Counted from the stretch's first letter, positions 47,301 through 60,881 are shown. The stretch is 64,000 nucleotides of DNA from Brachionus koreanus (GCA_016987375.1 PJRA01000453.1:465638-529637), one strand, 5' to 3'. Notes: generated by a model not told the origin, from the sequence alone. Program-made: numbers and translations.

Positions 47301-47583
47301 CTGTTTCTTCATACTCATTATCAGATATATCACTTGATCCTTCGTCGCATCTCAAGACTTTAATTTGATCTTCTTCTGATTCATTTTCACAATCAGACAA
47401 ATCTTGATCAGATTCTGCTCTTATTATATCTGAATCTTGCGAGCAAACTTCGACACTCTTTTCTTCTATTAAGTCTTCGCTTTTGCTATCAAATTCATTT
47501 TTTCTATCTAAATCATAGTTCTTTATTTTAACAGGTGTAAAAATTTTATTATTTTCCTCTATTTTTGAGCATTTATCTCCCAT
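44335..47583 (-). CDS. Atypical calpain-family cysteine protease, tandem copy 3
   Basis: Minus-strand exons 47071-47583, 46604-47010, 45386-45662, 45209-45336, 45069-45143, 44926-45013, 44785-44881, 44599-44735 and 44335-44547 join in frame to 644 residues. An acidic Ser/Glu/Asp-rich N-terminus (1-130) precedes a CysPc domain: oxyanion Gln216 and catalytic Cys222 in FQGVLGDCFM, His in DKHQYLV and Asn in IHNPHNK. The Trp of the usual NPWG motif is His here. GEFFMTFEDF ends the protease core and a C2-like domain III follows (TQWKI...LLPGDYILYFDQ...CARIFSDK). There are no EF-hands. It lacks the KRPQAICYD segment of its two siblings and has extra introns in domain III. Intron 3 (941 bp) contains a LINE relic in the opposite strand. 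Donor GTTGGA at 44925 is weak but gives the only in-frame join. Confidence 0.85.
45740..46570 (+). mobile_element. LINE relics inside calpain copy 3 intron 3
   Basis: Read on the plus strand, antisense to the host gene. About 45757-45900 gives SEDLKW then INSSIKKANDVLGMNRTLG and VKTLESFYQTS, the thumb region of a LINE reverse transcriptase. 46386-46480 gives NNLPKEVALSNGINEFKNKI, the ORF2 C-terminus. Between them (46258-46330) lies a LINE 3' tail with GAGCATTAGCTCGGTACAG and an ATAAATAAAATAATA run, so at least two fragments are nested or tandem. All are broken by stops. Confidence 0.75.
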
Positions 47584-47747
47584 TTTGGTTAATGTTTAGA
47601 AAAAAATTTCGGACATAAATTAAATAATTCAATTTTTTTTTCAAAGTTTTTAATTCAATTTAGAATAAAAAAAGACTGATTTAATTTAAAAAAATTTAAT
47701 TATATCAAAATTTTGGTCATTACTTATTGATTAGAAAAAAATTTAAT

Positions 47748-50038
47748 CTAAATAAAAAATGTTGAGAAAAAATACGGATAATTTTTCTGATTAATTACCA
47801 AATTTTTATTTGTTTTTGAGTAAAAAATTCTAGCACACACATCAATGCCGTTTTTGATTTCTGTCCGCGATATAAATGTGGCTGTATACTTGCCCGAGCC
47901 TAGAAAAAGATTATATATTTGCTGCATTGAATATGCTTGAGAACAATAGGTTCTTAAAAAATTTCCATTTTTGGTCAATTTAACCTTGCTCAAAAAACAT
48001 TCTATCGAGTAATTTTGGCATATTGTCAACAATATATGCTCTATTTTATTTGAATTTATCTCAAAAGTTACTTTAAACTCGGCACCGACATCTCTACTGG
48101 ACATTTTGCCATGCAAATGAAGAATTTTCCATTGAGTAAATAAATTCTAAAGCATTTTTGAATTTTTAGATCTCTCATTAAGTGCTGGGTATCGCCAGTG
48201 ACGGCCACTAGACCTCCAAAACTTGATTTCGACCTTCTTGATGGCTGCGTCGGATAAAATTTTTTTGTTTATTCTTATAATCAACTCTTTTATCTATCAA
48301 ATTTTCATATTTAGTTTTAACACAATTTTTGGGCGGTCTAATGGCCGCCACTGAGAGCACCCAACACTATTCTCAATTAACAAATATTTAAACTTAAATA
48401 ATTTGCTTACACATTTCAATTTCATTTTTTTCACCAGCTAAAACCAAAGTGTCAAAAAGTAAAAAAAAATCTTGTAAATCTAAGCATACTGTTTCTCCCA
48501 TTTTATTAACTGGCTTCTCCGGTAAAAGATTAAATACACAAATTATATCAAAACAATTTACAAAGTCATTGAATTTCATGCTATTAAATTAAGTTAAACC
48601 TTATTTCTTTATAAAAAATAATATAATTTTTACTAAAATTCTCCCAAATAAGTTTCAGATGCACCAAGTTTCTTTAATAGGCACTCAAATTCAAGATATT
48701 TTTTATCTCTAAAAAAATTTTTGTTTTTATGAAAAAAAAATTCAAAATATTTGTTCTAACATCAACCTTTTGATCATATCTGGATGATTATGCGGATTTT
48801 GAATCTTTACAACTTTCATTTTTTCATATATACTTATACTTTTAACAGCATATTGATGGTGTCTAATTAACCCAAACAAATTTGCTTTTTTCTTTAAAAA
48901 ATAAATAAATTTTATTAAATAAAGTATCAAATTACTAAAGTAGAATGGCATCCGACAATATTTTTGCATTTTAAAGCATATGATATAATGAAAAACAATT
49001 CCTCAATGTTTGGACATCCAGCTTCAATGCTACCAAATTGTTCTTTTACTGACTTTGCTCTGTACTCTGCTTGATTGCTTTCAATAGGGGTTTTCCATGT
49101 TACATAATGAATTAGTTCAGAGTAGTAAACATTGTGAATGCCTCCAGAAAACAAAAGAGCTATATTTTCTGTATGACCACCATTCAAAATTTCATAATTT
49201 CCTAAAAATCTGTTTTGCTTTTTCACACAAATTTCAATAAAAAAAAGTCATAAAAAAATTACTTGGCAATAGATTTTTCCAATAAAGAAATCCAAAATTC
49301 GTTTTGAAATCTTAAATTTCTAGCAAATAAAAGATTTTGGCCATAATCAACAGGTAAAAAGTCATCAATTACCACATCATACCATTCACCCAATTTCCAA
49401 AGTCTGAAATGATAGGCCCCGATTTTCATATTTTTTTCTAGAGCATTGTCCATAGGTATTAAATGAAGTAAGATTTCTTTATTGTCGCATACACTTAAGA
49501 TAGTTGCTATCATAAAACAATCTCCTAAAATACCTTGAAAAATATCATCTGAAGAAAAATAACTAGCATATTCGAGTGGAGAAAAATTTTTATTTAATGA
49601 TTTCCCATTTGAATCAAGCACAAACTCATATTTTCCAATGCGTTTGTCATAACAAATTAGCTGCGGTTTTTTCCATTTTATTTTTGAATTTATTTCGTCC
49701 AATTTTAATTTATTCTGTATTTTAAACATACTAAATAGCACTCTGGCAAAATCTGTATTTCTGTCCGGAACTATTTTATCTATGCTTCGAGGAAAATAAG
49801 AATCTTCGAATAACTTGTACGAACAACGTATTTCATTAATGTCTTGGTTTTTATATAAATTTATCATTGATGGCGTGTAAGTGTTTATTAAGATTTGATT
49901 TTTTAGCTCAGAACTTTTCAACCTATTTGCCATTAAGCTATTTTGCCTCTCACATTCCTCTTCAAATGCATCATCAATCATGAATAATTGAACATATTCA
50001 TCATTTTCTTCAGGCTGCAAACCGATTTCACTTTTCAT
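47748..50038 (-). CDS. Atypical calpain-family cysteine protease, tandem copy 2
   Basis: Minus-strand exons 49263-50038, 48936-49209, 48767-48891, 48634-48708, 48490-48580 and 47748-48146 join in frame to 579 residues. CysPc shows the LFEDSYFPRS and IKWKKPQLICYD lead-in, Gln168/Cys174 in FQGILGDCFM, His in RHHQYAV and Asn in IQNPHNH, then GEFYMKFNDF. Domain III begins FTQWKILHLHGKMSS and ends YTATF...VCARIFYSKT. As in its siblings, NPW is replaced by NPH. Exon lengths 274, 125, 75 and 91 equal those of copy 1, showing direct duplication. The end is uncertain: the frame stays open to 47748, but a donor at about 47797 and acceptor before 47746 could give a slightly different tail. Intron 5 holds a MITE (48181-48368). 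Donor at 48489 chosen by homology with copy 1. Confidence 0.85.
48181..48368. mobile_element. Inverted-repeat (MITE-like) element, family B, copy 2
   Basis: About 188 bp in intron 5 of calpain copy 2. The left end AGTGCTGGGTATCGCCAGTG and the right end CACTGAGAGCACCCAACACT are inverted repeats that continue inward through GACGGCCACTAGACC and GGTCTAATGGCCGCC, about 38 bp in all. The interior matches copy 1 (28805-29054) on the opposite strand. Non-coding. Confidence 0.8.
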
Positions 50039-50290
50039 TCTTGACTACCCAATAAATCAGTTAACTTGTTAACATCGGTCGTTAAGAATCTTAATTCATA
50101 AGTCAAATTAGTTTAAATTTTTAATTTAATTAGGTCTTAAATGAAAAAATTGAATTTATTTTAGGAAAAAAAATGTATTCATTTTTTTAAATTTTATTCA
50201 ATTAATCATGATAAAAATAGAATTAAATTAAATTTTTTGTTGACTAGCTAAGTTCGACCATTTGATAAAAATTTAATCTAAAAAAAAAAA

Positions 50291-52455
50291 TTAATTTGCA
50301 ATTATTAATTTCATGTTATTTACAATGCATTTGCTTGCTTTATTGTAAAAAATTCTTGCGCAAATATTGACGCTTTTTTTTATTTCAGAACCAGCTTCGA
50401 AAACTGCAATATAAGTACCTGAATCTAAGAAAAAATGAAAATTCTGTTGTGTCTGATATCCAGCAGAGGTGTATCTGGCAATTTGTTGTAAATTTTTGTA
50501 CAAATTCAATACGACAAGAAAACTGAGCCTTGAATATTCTTGGCATAAGCATATTATAATTTGTTCTTTTGTATTGGCTTTTATTTGAAAATCAACTCTA
50601 AACTGAGAACCTGTTTGAGTGCCAGACATTCTGCCGCGCATCTGTAAAATTTTCCATTGAGTAAAAATATTCTTTAAAAAAAGGAAAATTACAAATCAAA
50701 TAATTTTTATTTTTTTAAATTAATTACACATTTATATCTAAGATTTTTAAGCTAAAAAATATTATTTTTAAATTTATTAATTTATAAGTTGCTATTCTAA
50801 TTAATTAATTACTGTCTGAGATAGTTTGACAATTGGTTTTTCTGGTAATAGGTTAACAACACATATCATATTAAAACAGTTTAAAAAATCAATCAGTTTC
50901 ATGCTAAAATTTTTGTTTTTTAAGATATTTGATAAATTTTTTTGATTAAAATTACTAGAATTCACCATAATAAGTGCTTGGCAGTCCTCTACTTTTCAAA
51001 AAATTCTCAAATTGCATGTATTGATGTGTTCTAATGAAAATGAATTCATTTCTAAACTCATTATGTTTAACATTACCTTTTTATGTTGTCGGACTGATTA
51101 TGTGGATTTTGAACTCTGACAATTTTCGTATTATTGATTACAAAAGCAGCTGTTACTGCATACTGATGTACTTTTATTACGCCAAATTGTGTAGATATGT
51201 CCTTAATAAAGAAATTAAAAGACATAAAAAAAAACTCTATAAGAATAAATTAAATTTAACCAATGTTGAAGAGCAACCGACTAAGTGTTTTGCTTTCAGG
51301 GCATATTGAAAAATCATGAACAGCTCATCAATATTTGGAGAACCAACTTGAACGCTACCGAATTGTTCTTGGAGCGAACGAGCAATCTGAGCAGAAAATT
51401 GTTCTGTTATTGGTGATCCATTAGTGACATGTTTAATCAAATCACTGCTGAATAAATTATGAATTCCTCCCGAAAATGTCATTGCTATACTTTCGGAGTA
51501 TCCTCCATTAATATCCTCAAATATTCCAACAAATCTTTTCTAAAAGTTAACTTAAAATCCAATTGAATTAATAAAATTACTTTGCTACACATTTTTCAAT
51601 TAAACAAACCCAAAATTCATTGTAATATTTCTTATTTTTCACAAATAAAGGACAATGCTTCATATCAAGAGGCAAATAATCGTCAATTACCACATCGTAC
51701 CATTTACCTAATTTCCACAATCTGAAATGATAGGCCCCGATTTTCATATTTTTTCTATATGCATTGTCCATGGGAATTATTTTGGCCATTATTTCTTTGT
51801 TATTACATAAACTCAAAAATGTAGCAATCATAAAACAATCACCTAGCGAGCCTTGAAAAATGTCTTCTGATGAAAAACATTTTAAAAAATTAGCTTGAGT
51901 AAATGCATTTCCAAGATTTTTGCCATTATTTAGGAGCACAAATTCATATCGTCCTATACGTAAGTCATAGCAAATAGCTTGAGGTCTTTTCCATTTTATT
52001 TTTGAATTCAATTCAGCATAATTCATGCGATTCTGTATCTGAAATTCTTGGCACAAGTTTCCAAATATATTATGATCGTTTGTAGTATTGGGATGAAGAA
52101 TTGAGTTAACATTGCATTGAAAATACGGATCTCTAAATGGCTTGTTTCTGCGTCTAATTTTTTCAATGCTCTGATTTTTAAACAAATTTATTTGACTAGG
52201 CTTTAGGGTATTAATGGTATTTTTTCTTCTATTACGTACAGATCTACGATTTGTGCGAGTCAGTTCTTGCTGATCAATCTCTTCTTCTAATTCATGCTGT
52301 GCCTTCTCAATCAAAAATAATTCCAAATCTTCTGTGTCTGAATTTTCTTCATCTGTCATTTCAGAGCTGTCATTCTCCAAACATTCTAATTCTTTAACAG
52401 AAAATTCCGTTTCGGACTTTTTTCTAAGAGAAAAGTTTCCAAGCAATTTTTTCAT
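50291..52455 (-). CDS. Atypical calpain-family cysteine protease, tandem copy 1
   Basis: Minus-strand exons 51581-52455, 51261-51534, 51077-51201, 50956-51030, 50813-50903 and 50291-50671 join in frame to 606 residues. An acidic then Arg-rich N-terminus (1-100) precedes PFRDPYF and IKWKRPQAICYD, the usual calpain lead-in. CysPc has Gln201 and Cys207 in FQGSLGDCFM, His in KVHQYAV and Asn in VQNPHNQ, then GEFYMKLIDF. Domain III runs from FTQWKILQMRGRMSG to VNICARIFYNKA. There is no calmodulin-like domain. All three triad residues remain, but NPWG is NPHN and the exact EWxGxWSD region is rewritten, so Ca-dependence and activity are doubtful. The exon 2 acceptor at 51535 is chosen because it alone keeps frame (EKCVAKFVGIFEDINGG). 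Confidence 0.87.
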
Positions 52456-52720
52456 TGTAACTTAATGCATCCATCATTTTAGTCAAGTCAAACAAAAATT
52501 AGACTTTTTTTATTCAATTATCTTAACTTGGTAAATTAGATTTTGTGATATCAGCTTGATAGAAAGAACTTTTTGTTGCCTTTTCATTTTGACATAAAGT
52601 TAAGTTAATAATTGTTATAAATTTAACTGCATAGAAATTCTATTTTAAAATTGTACACTTTTGATAAAAAAAATATGACATAAAAAAAAAATTATACAAT
52701 TGAATAATCCATTTTTAGAA
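52456..52720. promoter_or_regulatory. Divergent promoter between calpain copy 1 and THOC6
   Basis: 265 bp separate two start codons on opposite strands. The region must hold both promoters. No clear TATA box. The plus-strand end has TTTTTAG 2 nt before the THOC6 ATG, a 3' splice site. Confidence 0.45.
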
Positions 52721-54293
52721 ATGCAGCTTCAATTAGATAACAGTCTAAAATCTCTATACACCACAATATTTTCTATGAAATTTTCTCCAGATGGCAAATA
52801 CTTGGCTGCATGTGATAACTTTGGCACAATTTATGTATACAAGTTAGTCTTATGTCTACTATTGAATTTTCTTTTAGAAAATGTAACATTAATTTTAGAC
52901 TCAGCAATGTATTAAGCGCTGATTGTATAGAAAAGTCAAAATACCCAAATCTAAAGTTTAAAGCTGATAACTGCAGCTTGTACAGCTTAGAGAGTACTAA
53001 CGACTTTCTTTTTTGGTATTAGAAATATTTAACATAGCTATTTATTTAATTTGTTCAATTAAAAGTTCTCCAATTAATGAGTTAGTGGCCTACAAGTGGA
53101 AAGATCTTGCTCACAATGAGGTTGAATTAAAATCAGTTCAAACTTTTGCTGAATTTTAAATTTTTAAGAGGTCAGTTCAACCAGCATTCTCAATAAAAAT
53201 GCCTCGTAATCATGATAGGTAAATTCAAGCTAAAACAAACAATTGTCAAATTTATTTATTTATTTTTTGTTAAGTTTTAGTTTAAATTCAAACTTGGAAA
53301 CTAATTCACTTGCTTGTGACAATAGAGTATTAATTTGTTTAAAAATCTGAAATTATTTCTAGCTTATTTGTGTTAAGAGTGAGCCGAGAAAAATTTACGC
53401 AGGATGTGGAAACGGAGAAATAATAGTCTACGATATTGACACAGCTCAAATAATGGTTAAAAAAAAATAGTAAAAATAATTTATGAAAGAATAAACTTTT
53501 AAAATTTCAAGTCAAAATTTACTGCTCACACAGACAGTATCTATCAAGTGTTGCTCAAAAATTCAAACAACGAAATTATTACTGCCTCAGAAGATGGCGA
53601 AGTTAAAATTTGGGGTTTGAAATTTATCAAAGTTTTTTGTTTTTGTTGAAAAATTAAACAAGTTTATTAATAGACTTAAGATCTAATCAAAATAGTATTA
53701 CGATAAGACCATTTGAGAATTCAGTAAGTATTTTTTTTTAAGGCTAAACCTTAAGAACGAATTAGTAACAAAAATACTAGGACTGTGCACGAGCAAACTT
53801 GGGAAAATTTATAACTTGTGCAGCAATTGATGATGACAATTGGCTGGTAAAATTTAGTATTTAGAGTAGAAAAGATTTTCTTAATTTTAACGTTAGATAT
53901 GTGGTGGTGGACCCAAATTGGCCATGTGGCATTTAAGATCATTAAAACCCATGGCTATGCCGCAAATAAGTGATCCTCTTTTTGTGCCTAATGTGTGCAG
54001 AATTTATGACAACCAAGTAATATAAAATGAATTTCTAAAATTAAAAGATTAAAAATTTTTTTTAAAATTTTAATTATTAGATTTTATCTGGTGGGAATAC
54101 AAACAGTCTTTATTTGCATACTTTTGAAAATAAGCTAAAAAATGAAATAAAAACCAGTTCAAATTGTATATATGATATTGCTCTTAACACAGGATCTAAA
54201 TCAAATCGCATTTTGTCAATATCGGGCAATGGTACATCAATAGACATTTGCTCGTCTAATTTTACTTACAAAGCCTTGACATTTAGTATCTAG
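52721..54293 (+). CDS. THOC6: THO complex subunit 6 (WD40 protein)
   Basis: Exons 52721-52842, 52899-53015, 53066-53120, 53169-53218, 53281-53326, 53378-53455, 53512-53614, 53674-53723, 53781-53846, 53897-54016 and 54081-54293 join in frame to 339 residues (human 341). THOC6 is the metazoan subunit that dimerises the THO/TREX complex for mRNA export. The seven-blade pattern fits: TTIFSMKFSPDGKYLAACDN at the start, IITASEDGEVKIWDLRS, NWLICGGGPKLAMWHLRSLK (human WMVCGGGPALTLWHLRS), ILSGGN and a C-terminal YKALTFSI matching human YRAFSLSF. The 53327-53377 intron has an alternative acceptor at 53361 that would add five residues; the longer intron gives the human spacing. The ATG at 52721 directly follows an AG. 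Confidence 0.9.
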
Positions 54294-54463
54294 ACTAATA
54301 AAAGATGAGGCTTCTAAATTTAAAATTATGAAACTTAACAAATAAATTTGAATTTTTTTTATTTTTAAAAAAAAATTTTTAATAGACAGCGATGTAAAAA
54401 TTGCTTTAATTGTTCGATAATTTAATCAAAAGAAACGATTAATTTTTCTTAAATTTTTTTAGA

Positions 54464-56171
<1,708 letters not shown>

Positions 56172-56380
56172 AAAAAAAAAATTCAAAAAAATTTTATAAT
56201 AATTTTTAACTTTTAAATAAAAAATTTTAATTTTTTATAAATATTTATTTTTAAGTTTTTAATTAAAAAGCTAACTAAATAAAAAAGCTAAAGTTTGATG
56301 GGCAAAGTAATCATCTTTTCTATGTTGGCATTATTGTTTAAACTTAAATTAGTTTTTAATTTAAAAAATATCAAGATTTT

Positions 56381-57045
56381 TTATAATATACCACATGCAG
56401 ATCCATCCCAGCTTCCAGTTTCGCAGCTATAAAATAAATTGAAGTCAGAGAGTAGTTTAAAAAGATTCAAAAGCTGCTTACGAGCATTTTAAAGTTGTTG
56501 AATCGCAGTTCAAACCATCTGCGCACTTATCAGCTGTTTCTCCGGTACGTTTTGTATGAATAGTACATGTACCATCAAATGGAATGTCTTTAAACAAAAA
56601 ATAACAGACTAATTATTTTTTTTTTACAACTTATATACCGCAGTAAGAAATTGTTTTTGTTCTTGATCCAAAAGTAACATCCTTTGAAACCCAGTTTGAT
56701 CCACTTGGACAGCTAAGAAAGATAAAATAACAACAAAAAAATTCATACTTGAATTTTAGACTTACAGACAAAAGCCTGTTGTGCAAACTAGACCTGATTT
56801 TCCTCTTCTATCACAATTGTCATCTGTAGTACATGTGGCATTATATCTATTAAATTTATCAAATTTTCCATGATGACCTTTGCCATGACCTCCTTTACCA
56901 CCTTTTCCTCTACGAGCATCAGCAATACTACAAGCAACCAATAAAACTTAAAAATTAAATTTTTTTTTATCAAATTTGAATAGAATGGCTTCTGGTAAAG
57001 ACAATAACCTGCCAAAGTACAGACAATAAGTTTCGTACTAATCAT
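56381..57045 (-). CDS. Small secreted Cys-rich protein
   Basis: Minus-strand exons 57009-57045, 56766-56946, 56639-56712, 56482-56587 and 56381-56426 join in frame to 147 residues. Residues 1-23 are a signal peptide (MISTKLIVCTLAVLLVACSIADA). A Gly/Lys/His-rich linker follows (RRGKGGKGGHGKGHHGKF), then about 105 residues with around twelve cysteines spaced like a two-fold disulfide module: CTTDDNC...LVCTTGFCLCPSGSNW and CTIHTK...KCADGLNC...LKCSCETGSW. The C-x-C-x(n)-SGSNW / C-x-C-E-TGSW pairs suggest an internal duplication, similar in style to EB modules. I know no ortholog by sight. A TATA box lies at 57102-57109. Probably an abundant extracellular or matrix peptide; this is inference. Confidence 0.78.
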
Positions 57046-57888
57046 TTTTAAAATAAAATTGTTTTAGTTTTTCTAATGTAGAATTGAATTATTTTCAAGC
57101 ATATTTATAGCATTTTTTCAACGTTAAATTAACGAAGAATTCAATTTTCTAAGAATCATGCTTCTTTTTTTTTCTCAATGTCACAAATTATGAGAACACC
57201 TGGAAATCATTTCTAGAAAAAGTAACGAGTTTTAATGTAAAAGCCATACTTATGCATTAACTTTATTTGAAACATATTGATTTTATTGCTGCTGATATTA
57301 AAAATTTATTCATTAAAAACTGCCAATTCATGATTAGAATTATTTTAACTAAGGTGATTCATTTTTTGGAGAATTTTGTTTTAATATCATTTTGGAGGCC
57401 AATATTATGTTTCGTGATTCTTAAATTTTATGTTTAATTAAATTTTGCCACATAACAAAGCAGTCAAATTGTGTTAATGTAAGGTAAATTAAGTAAAAAC
57501 GTAAAAAAAAATGAACTAATCAACCTTTTCAATTAATTTCAATTTGAAACCCAATATTTAAAGTGAAAATTTAAATTCAAATAAATTTCACAAAAAAAAA
57601 CAATTGAAATCGTTAGTAAAAAATAGAAATTATCTATATATAAGATAGATTTTTAAATTTTTTGTTAGAATCAAGTTTTAATCCTTAAAAAAAAAAGTTT
57701 ATAGGATATCTTCTTTTTTAAAATGACAATTATTGAAGAATATTTATTTTGAAAATATGATTTTAATTATTAAATTAAAATCGAACATTGAAAAATAATT
57801 TAATTTAATTTATTAAATAATAAAATACATTTTTGCCTTAGAAAAAAAAAAAACAATTAATCAAATTTAAATTTTTTTACAAAAAATT
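57046..57888. other. Intergenic region
   Basis: Holds the promoter of the Cys-rich gene at its left end and the 3' flank of ZIP9 at its right end. Otherwise AT-rich with no gene seen. Confidence 0.45.
57102..57109 (-). promoter_or_regulatory. TATA box of the secreted Cys-rich gene
   Basis: On the minus strand CTATAAATATGC lies about 57 bp before the ATG at 57045, and stands in a slightly GC-richer context (GCTATAAATATGC). Spacing allows a start near 57075 and a 5' UTR of about 30 nt. Confidence 0.55.
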
Positions 57889-59032
57889 TTAATGACTATG
57901 TCCAACAGTTAAAAATAATGGCATGAGAGCACCAATAATAAAAATAAGCATTTCACTAGTGCGAAATTGACGGTCGTCATTGTGAGATTGAACTTCAGGC
58001 AATACATGCACAGTGCTTACATACAAAAATGTGCCTGCGCTAAACAACATACATAAACCAGTCGAATTGGATGAGACAACACTAGCATCGGAATTTATTT
58101 TAAGTAGAATAAATGTTACAATGGCTAAAACAGGTGCTGCCATGGCAAAAATGGCTAAATGCTTTCTTACTTTGGCTCTATCAAGTCCTTCATGGATCAA
58201 AAATGAAACTAAGCCTAAAGCAGCTGGAGCCTATATTCAAAAAACTGAATATGTCTAATTTTATTTTAAAAATTATACTTTATGCAGCATAATAGCAACG
58301 AAAACAATCATTTCTACATCAGTTTTTGAAGATGCTGCTGCAGCTCCTAATGCAATTCCATCAGCCGCTGCATGTACAACCAGGCCCAAAGTAGTTGTGA
58401 ATGAAATTTTATTACGAATCGCCTGATTGTCCAATGTTTGATGTGCTTTATGGCTTAGTTTACCTCCAATTTTGTCCACAATCAACATGAAGACAAATCC
58501 AAGAACAAGTGTGAGACCAACAAGTGAATGAGAACTTGAACTATGATTATGAGAATGTTCGTGTGGAACTGGTGAATTTTTGGACATTTCTTTTATTTTA
58601 AGTTGTTCGTTTGCTTCTTCTTTATGGTCTTTTAAAGGCTCGTCTTTATTTATCGCATTTCGCGCAAAACGAATAGGTTTGTTTAAATTAACATTGTAAG
58701 ATAATTGTTCTCTGAAGATAGCTAGATCCTGGTCAGCCAATCTTTTATGTTCGTGATGGATAGGCTCTGAACACAATTGGTTAGAGTACAAGGTGCTAAT
58801 ACCTTCTGGAATTATGACAGCTAAAGCTGTGCCTATCAACAAGCCGGCACCAATAATTGTCAGTTGCTTCATTTTAGACTAAAATTACAAAAATTACTAT
58901 TTACTCTAGTATTTATTTATTTTGTTTTTATAGTACTTCAGACAAACTTAAGGTCAAAGGTATTAGGCCGGCAACGAATGAACCTATCAGCATAAATATA
59001 CTCAAAAATACAAGCATTAGGACACCTTCCAT
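57889..59032 (-). CDS. SLC39A9: Zinc transporter ZIP9
   Basis: Minus-strand exons 58937-59032, 58279-58878 and 57889-58230, all phase 0, give 345 residues (human 307). ZIP9 moves zinc into the cytosol, in vertebrates from the Golgi/secretory pathway and plasma membrane. Family blocks are clear: [30 protein letters not shown], a His-rich loop ([13 protein letters not shown]), [16 protein letters not shown], the pore motif [18 protein letters not shown] with metal ligands His, Asp and the following [20 protein letters not shown], and [18 protein letters not shown]. The end LFLTVGHSH matches human LILSVGHQH. It is longer than human because of the loop between TM2 and TM3. Complete. Confidence 0.94.
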
Positions 59033-60505
59033 TTTTAGAAAAACTTGTTACGTGCTTTTACTTGCTTGTCTCTTAATGCAAATTAAATTTATATATTTTG
59101 AAAGAAAAATGGAAAATTATTAAGACTCTTTATCAAATATTTTGTTTGTTAAATTTCAAGAATAACTTAACCTTAGCATTAGTATTTTACTATTTCAATA
59201 ATTATGTAGAAATAAAAATTTTTAATTTAATTTTTGAAAAATGCCAAGCTGGATGATAAATAAAAGATGTAAAATATCTATTTTATAATAATTTAAGAAA
59301 AAAAAAGAACCAAGTTGAAAAAATGTTTTTTTATTTTAACTAAAAAGTAAAAGCAAAAATTTTTTTTAACACAATTCTAGCTAACTATTCAAAAATATCT
59401 AAATAATTTTGTCTTTTTTAACTTTGTTCAGAAACTAACAATGCAAATAAATAACACTAAATATACATTAAATATTTTTCAACAAAATAGAACAATTTTA
59501 GCCTATTTACTAGTTGTTTTTATAAAAAAATATTCTCAAAAATAAGAACATCAATCTTAAAAGTGATTTAGGAATAAAAAAATAGTTTCATTTTTTTTGA
59601 TTTTTAGGCAAAAAATTAGATATCAAAAAGCTAGAATAATAAATTGAAAAATATTCAATCTTACATTCAAAAGATAAAAAATTTTGGAAAAATAAATTTT
59701 GTGAAACTTTGAAAATAAAATTAAATAAATCGAACTAAAAAAACTATTTTTTTTCAAATTCACAAATTTCCATGAAAAAATCCATAATAACTTAATTGTT
59801 TTATTTGAAAAGTTGTCTTGATAATTTTTTTGCAATTAAAATTCGGTTATGAAAGCATCTATAATTAAAGAAGTTTATAGCAAATTTTGAGAAGGATTTA
59901 AATTTGTTTAAAATGGCAATCTTTAACCCAAAATTCTATTTAAAAAATGGTTATCAAAATCAAAAATTAATTAATTAATAAAATTTTCTTTGTTAAAATT
60001 AGAAAAAACATCTATTTATTTAAAAAACACCTAGGTGATCTAAAAAAGAAAAAAAGGAAGAGAAAAGGTAATAATAAAAATAATAATAATAAATTTAAGC
60101 TACAGCAGGATACCTGCGGAGCGAGACTAGCTTTAGTCTTTAGTTCTAAGAGATTATTTTATTTAAGTTAATTATACCCTGACTCAATTAAATTTTCCAT
60201 TTTTTTAAAAATAATAAAATTTGATTTTTTTCAATTAGAAGTAGTTAGTAACGAATTTTTCAAATTTAAAACAATTATAATTGAAGTAAATCTTTCTCTT
60301 CGTACCCAACATGCTTTAAATTTTTTTTCTGTTTTTTTTTCTAAATCAATTACAAAATTTTTATATTTTTATTATATCGTTTTGATCATTAGTGTTAATT
60401 TTAAAATATTACCTTTTAGATTTTAAAATAAAAAATAATTTAAAATATTATCGGTATTTTAATATATTCTATTTTTAAATATCATTTAAAATTATTTGAC
60501 TTTTT

Positions 60506-60881
60506 CGTTTTGTGAAATTTGCAACAAAATAGAAATAGAACAAAAATTAATGCTTACAAAGCTTATAACTTTTTTTCTCAGGGTTTTTAATTAGTTTTGT
60601 AGGTGCAACAAACTGCAACATACTGAGTTGCATCAAAAGTTAAAGTCTGCTATTGATGTGCAAAATCTATGCAAAATGCACTAAAGCCAAATTAGTCTAA
60701 ATTTGCTAAATTGTTAATTGCTAAATTGCAGAGTTTTACCAGATTGTTGAGTTGATAATAGTGCAACTTTGTATGTTGCACCATGTTGCATTTACAGAAC
60801 TTGCTTTAGACTTTTAAAAGAAAAGTTATAAGAATTTTTAACATTTTGATCTGTTCTATTGTACTAAATTTCACAAAACCG
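60506..60881. mobile_element. Inverted-repeat (MITE-like) element, family A, copy 2
   Basis: About 376 bp with ends CGTTTTGTGAAATTTG and CTAAATTTCACAAAACCG. Both sides are flanked by ACTTTTT, a likely 7-bp target duplication. Its left 130 bp is about 90 percent identical by eye to the reverse complement of the right half of 36760-37004, and its right part is again a diverged inverted copy (TTGCACCATGTTGCAT, AAAAGTTATAAG). It carries about 130 bp more in the centre than copy 1. Non-coding. Confidence 0.8.

Noticed and set aside
51034..51309. Plus-strand open frame of 91 codons
   Set aside because: It lies antisense across calpain copy 1 exons 3 and 4 and the introns between, and has no family resemblance; a shadow of the real gene.
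57889..58258. Plus-strand open frame at 58013-58258
   Set aside because: Antisense to ZIP9 exon 3, whose protein matches the family end to end.
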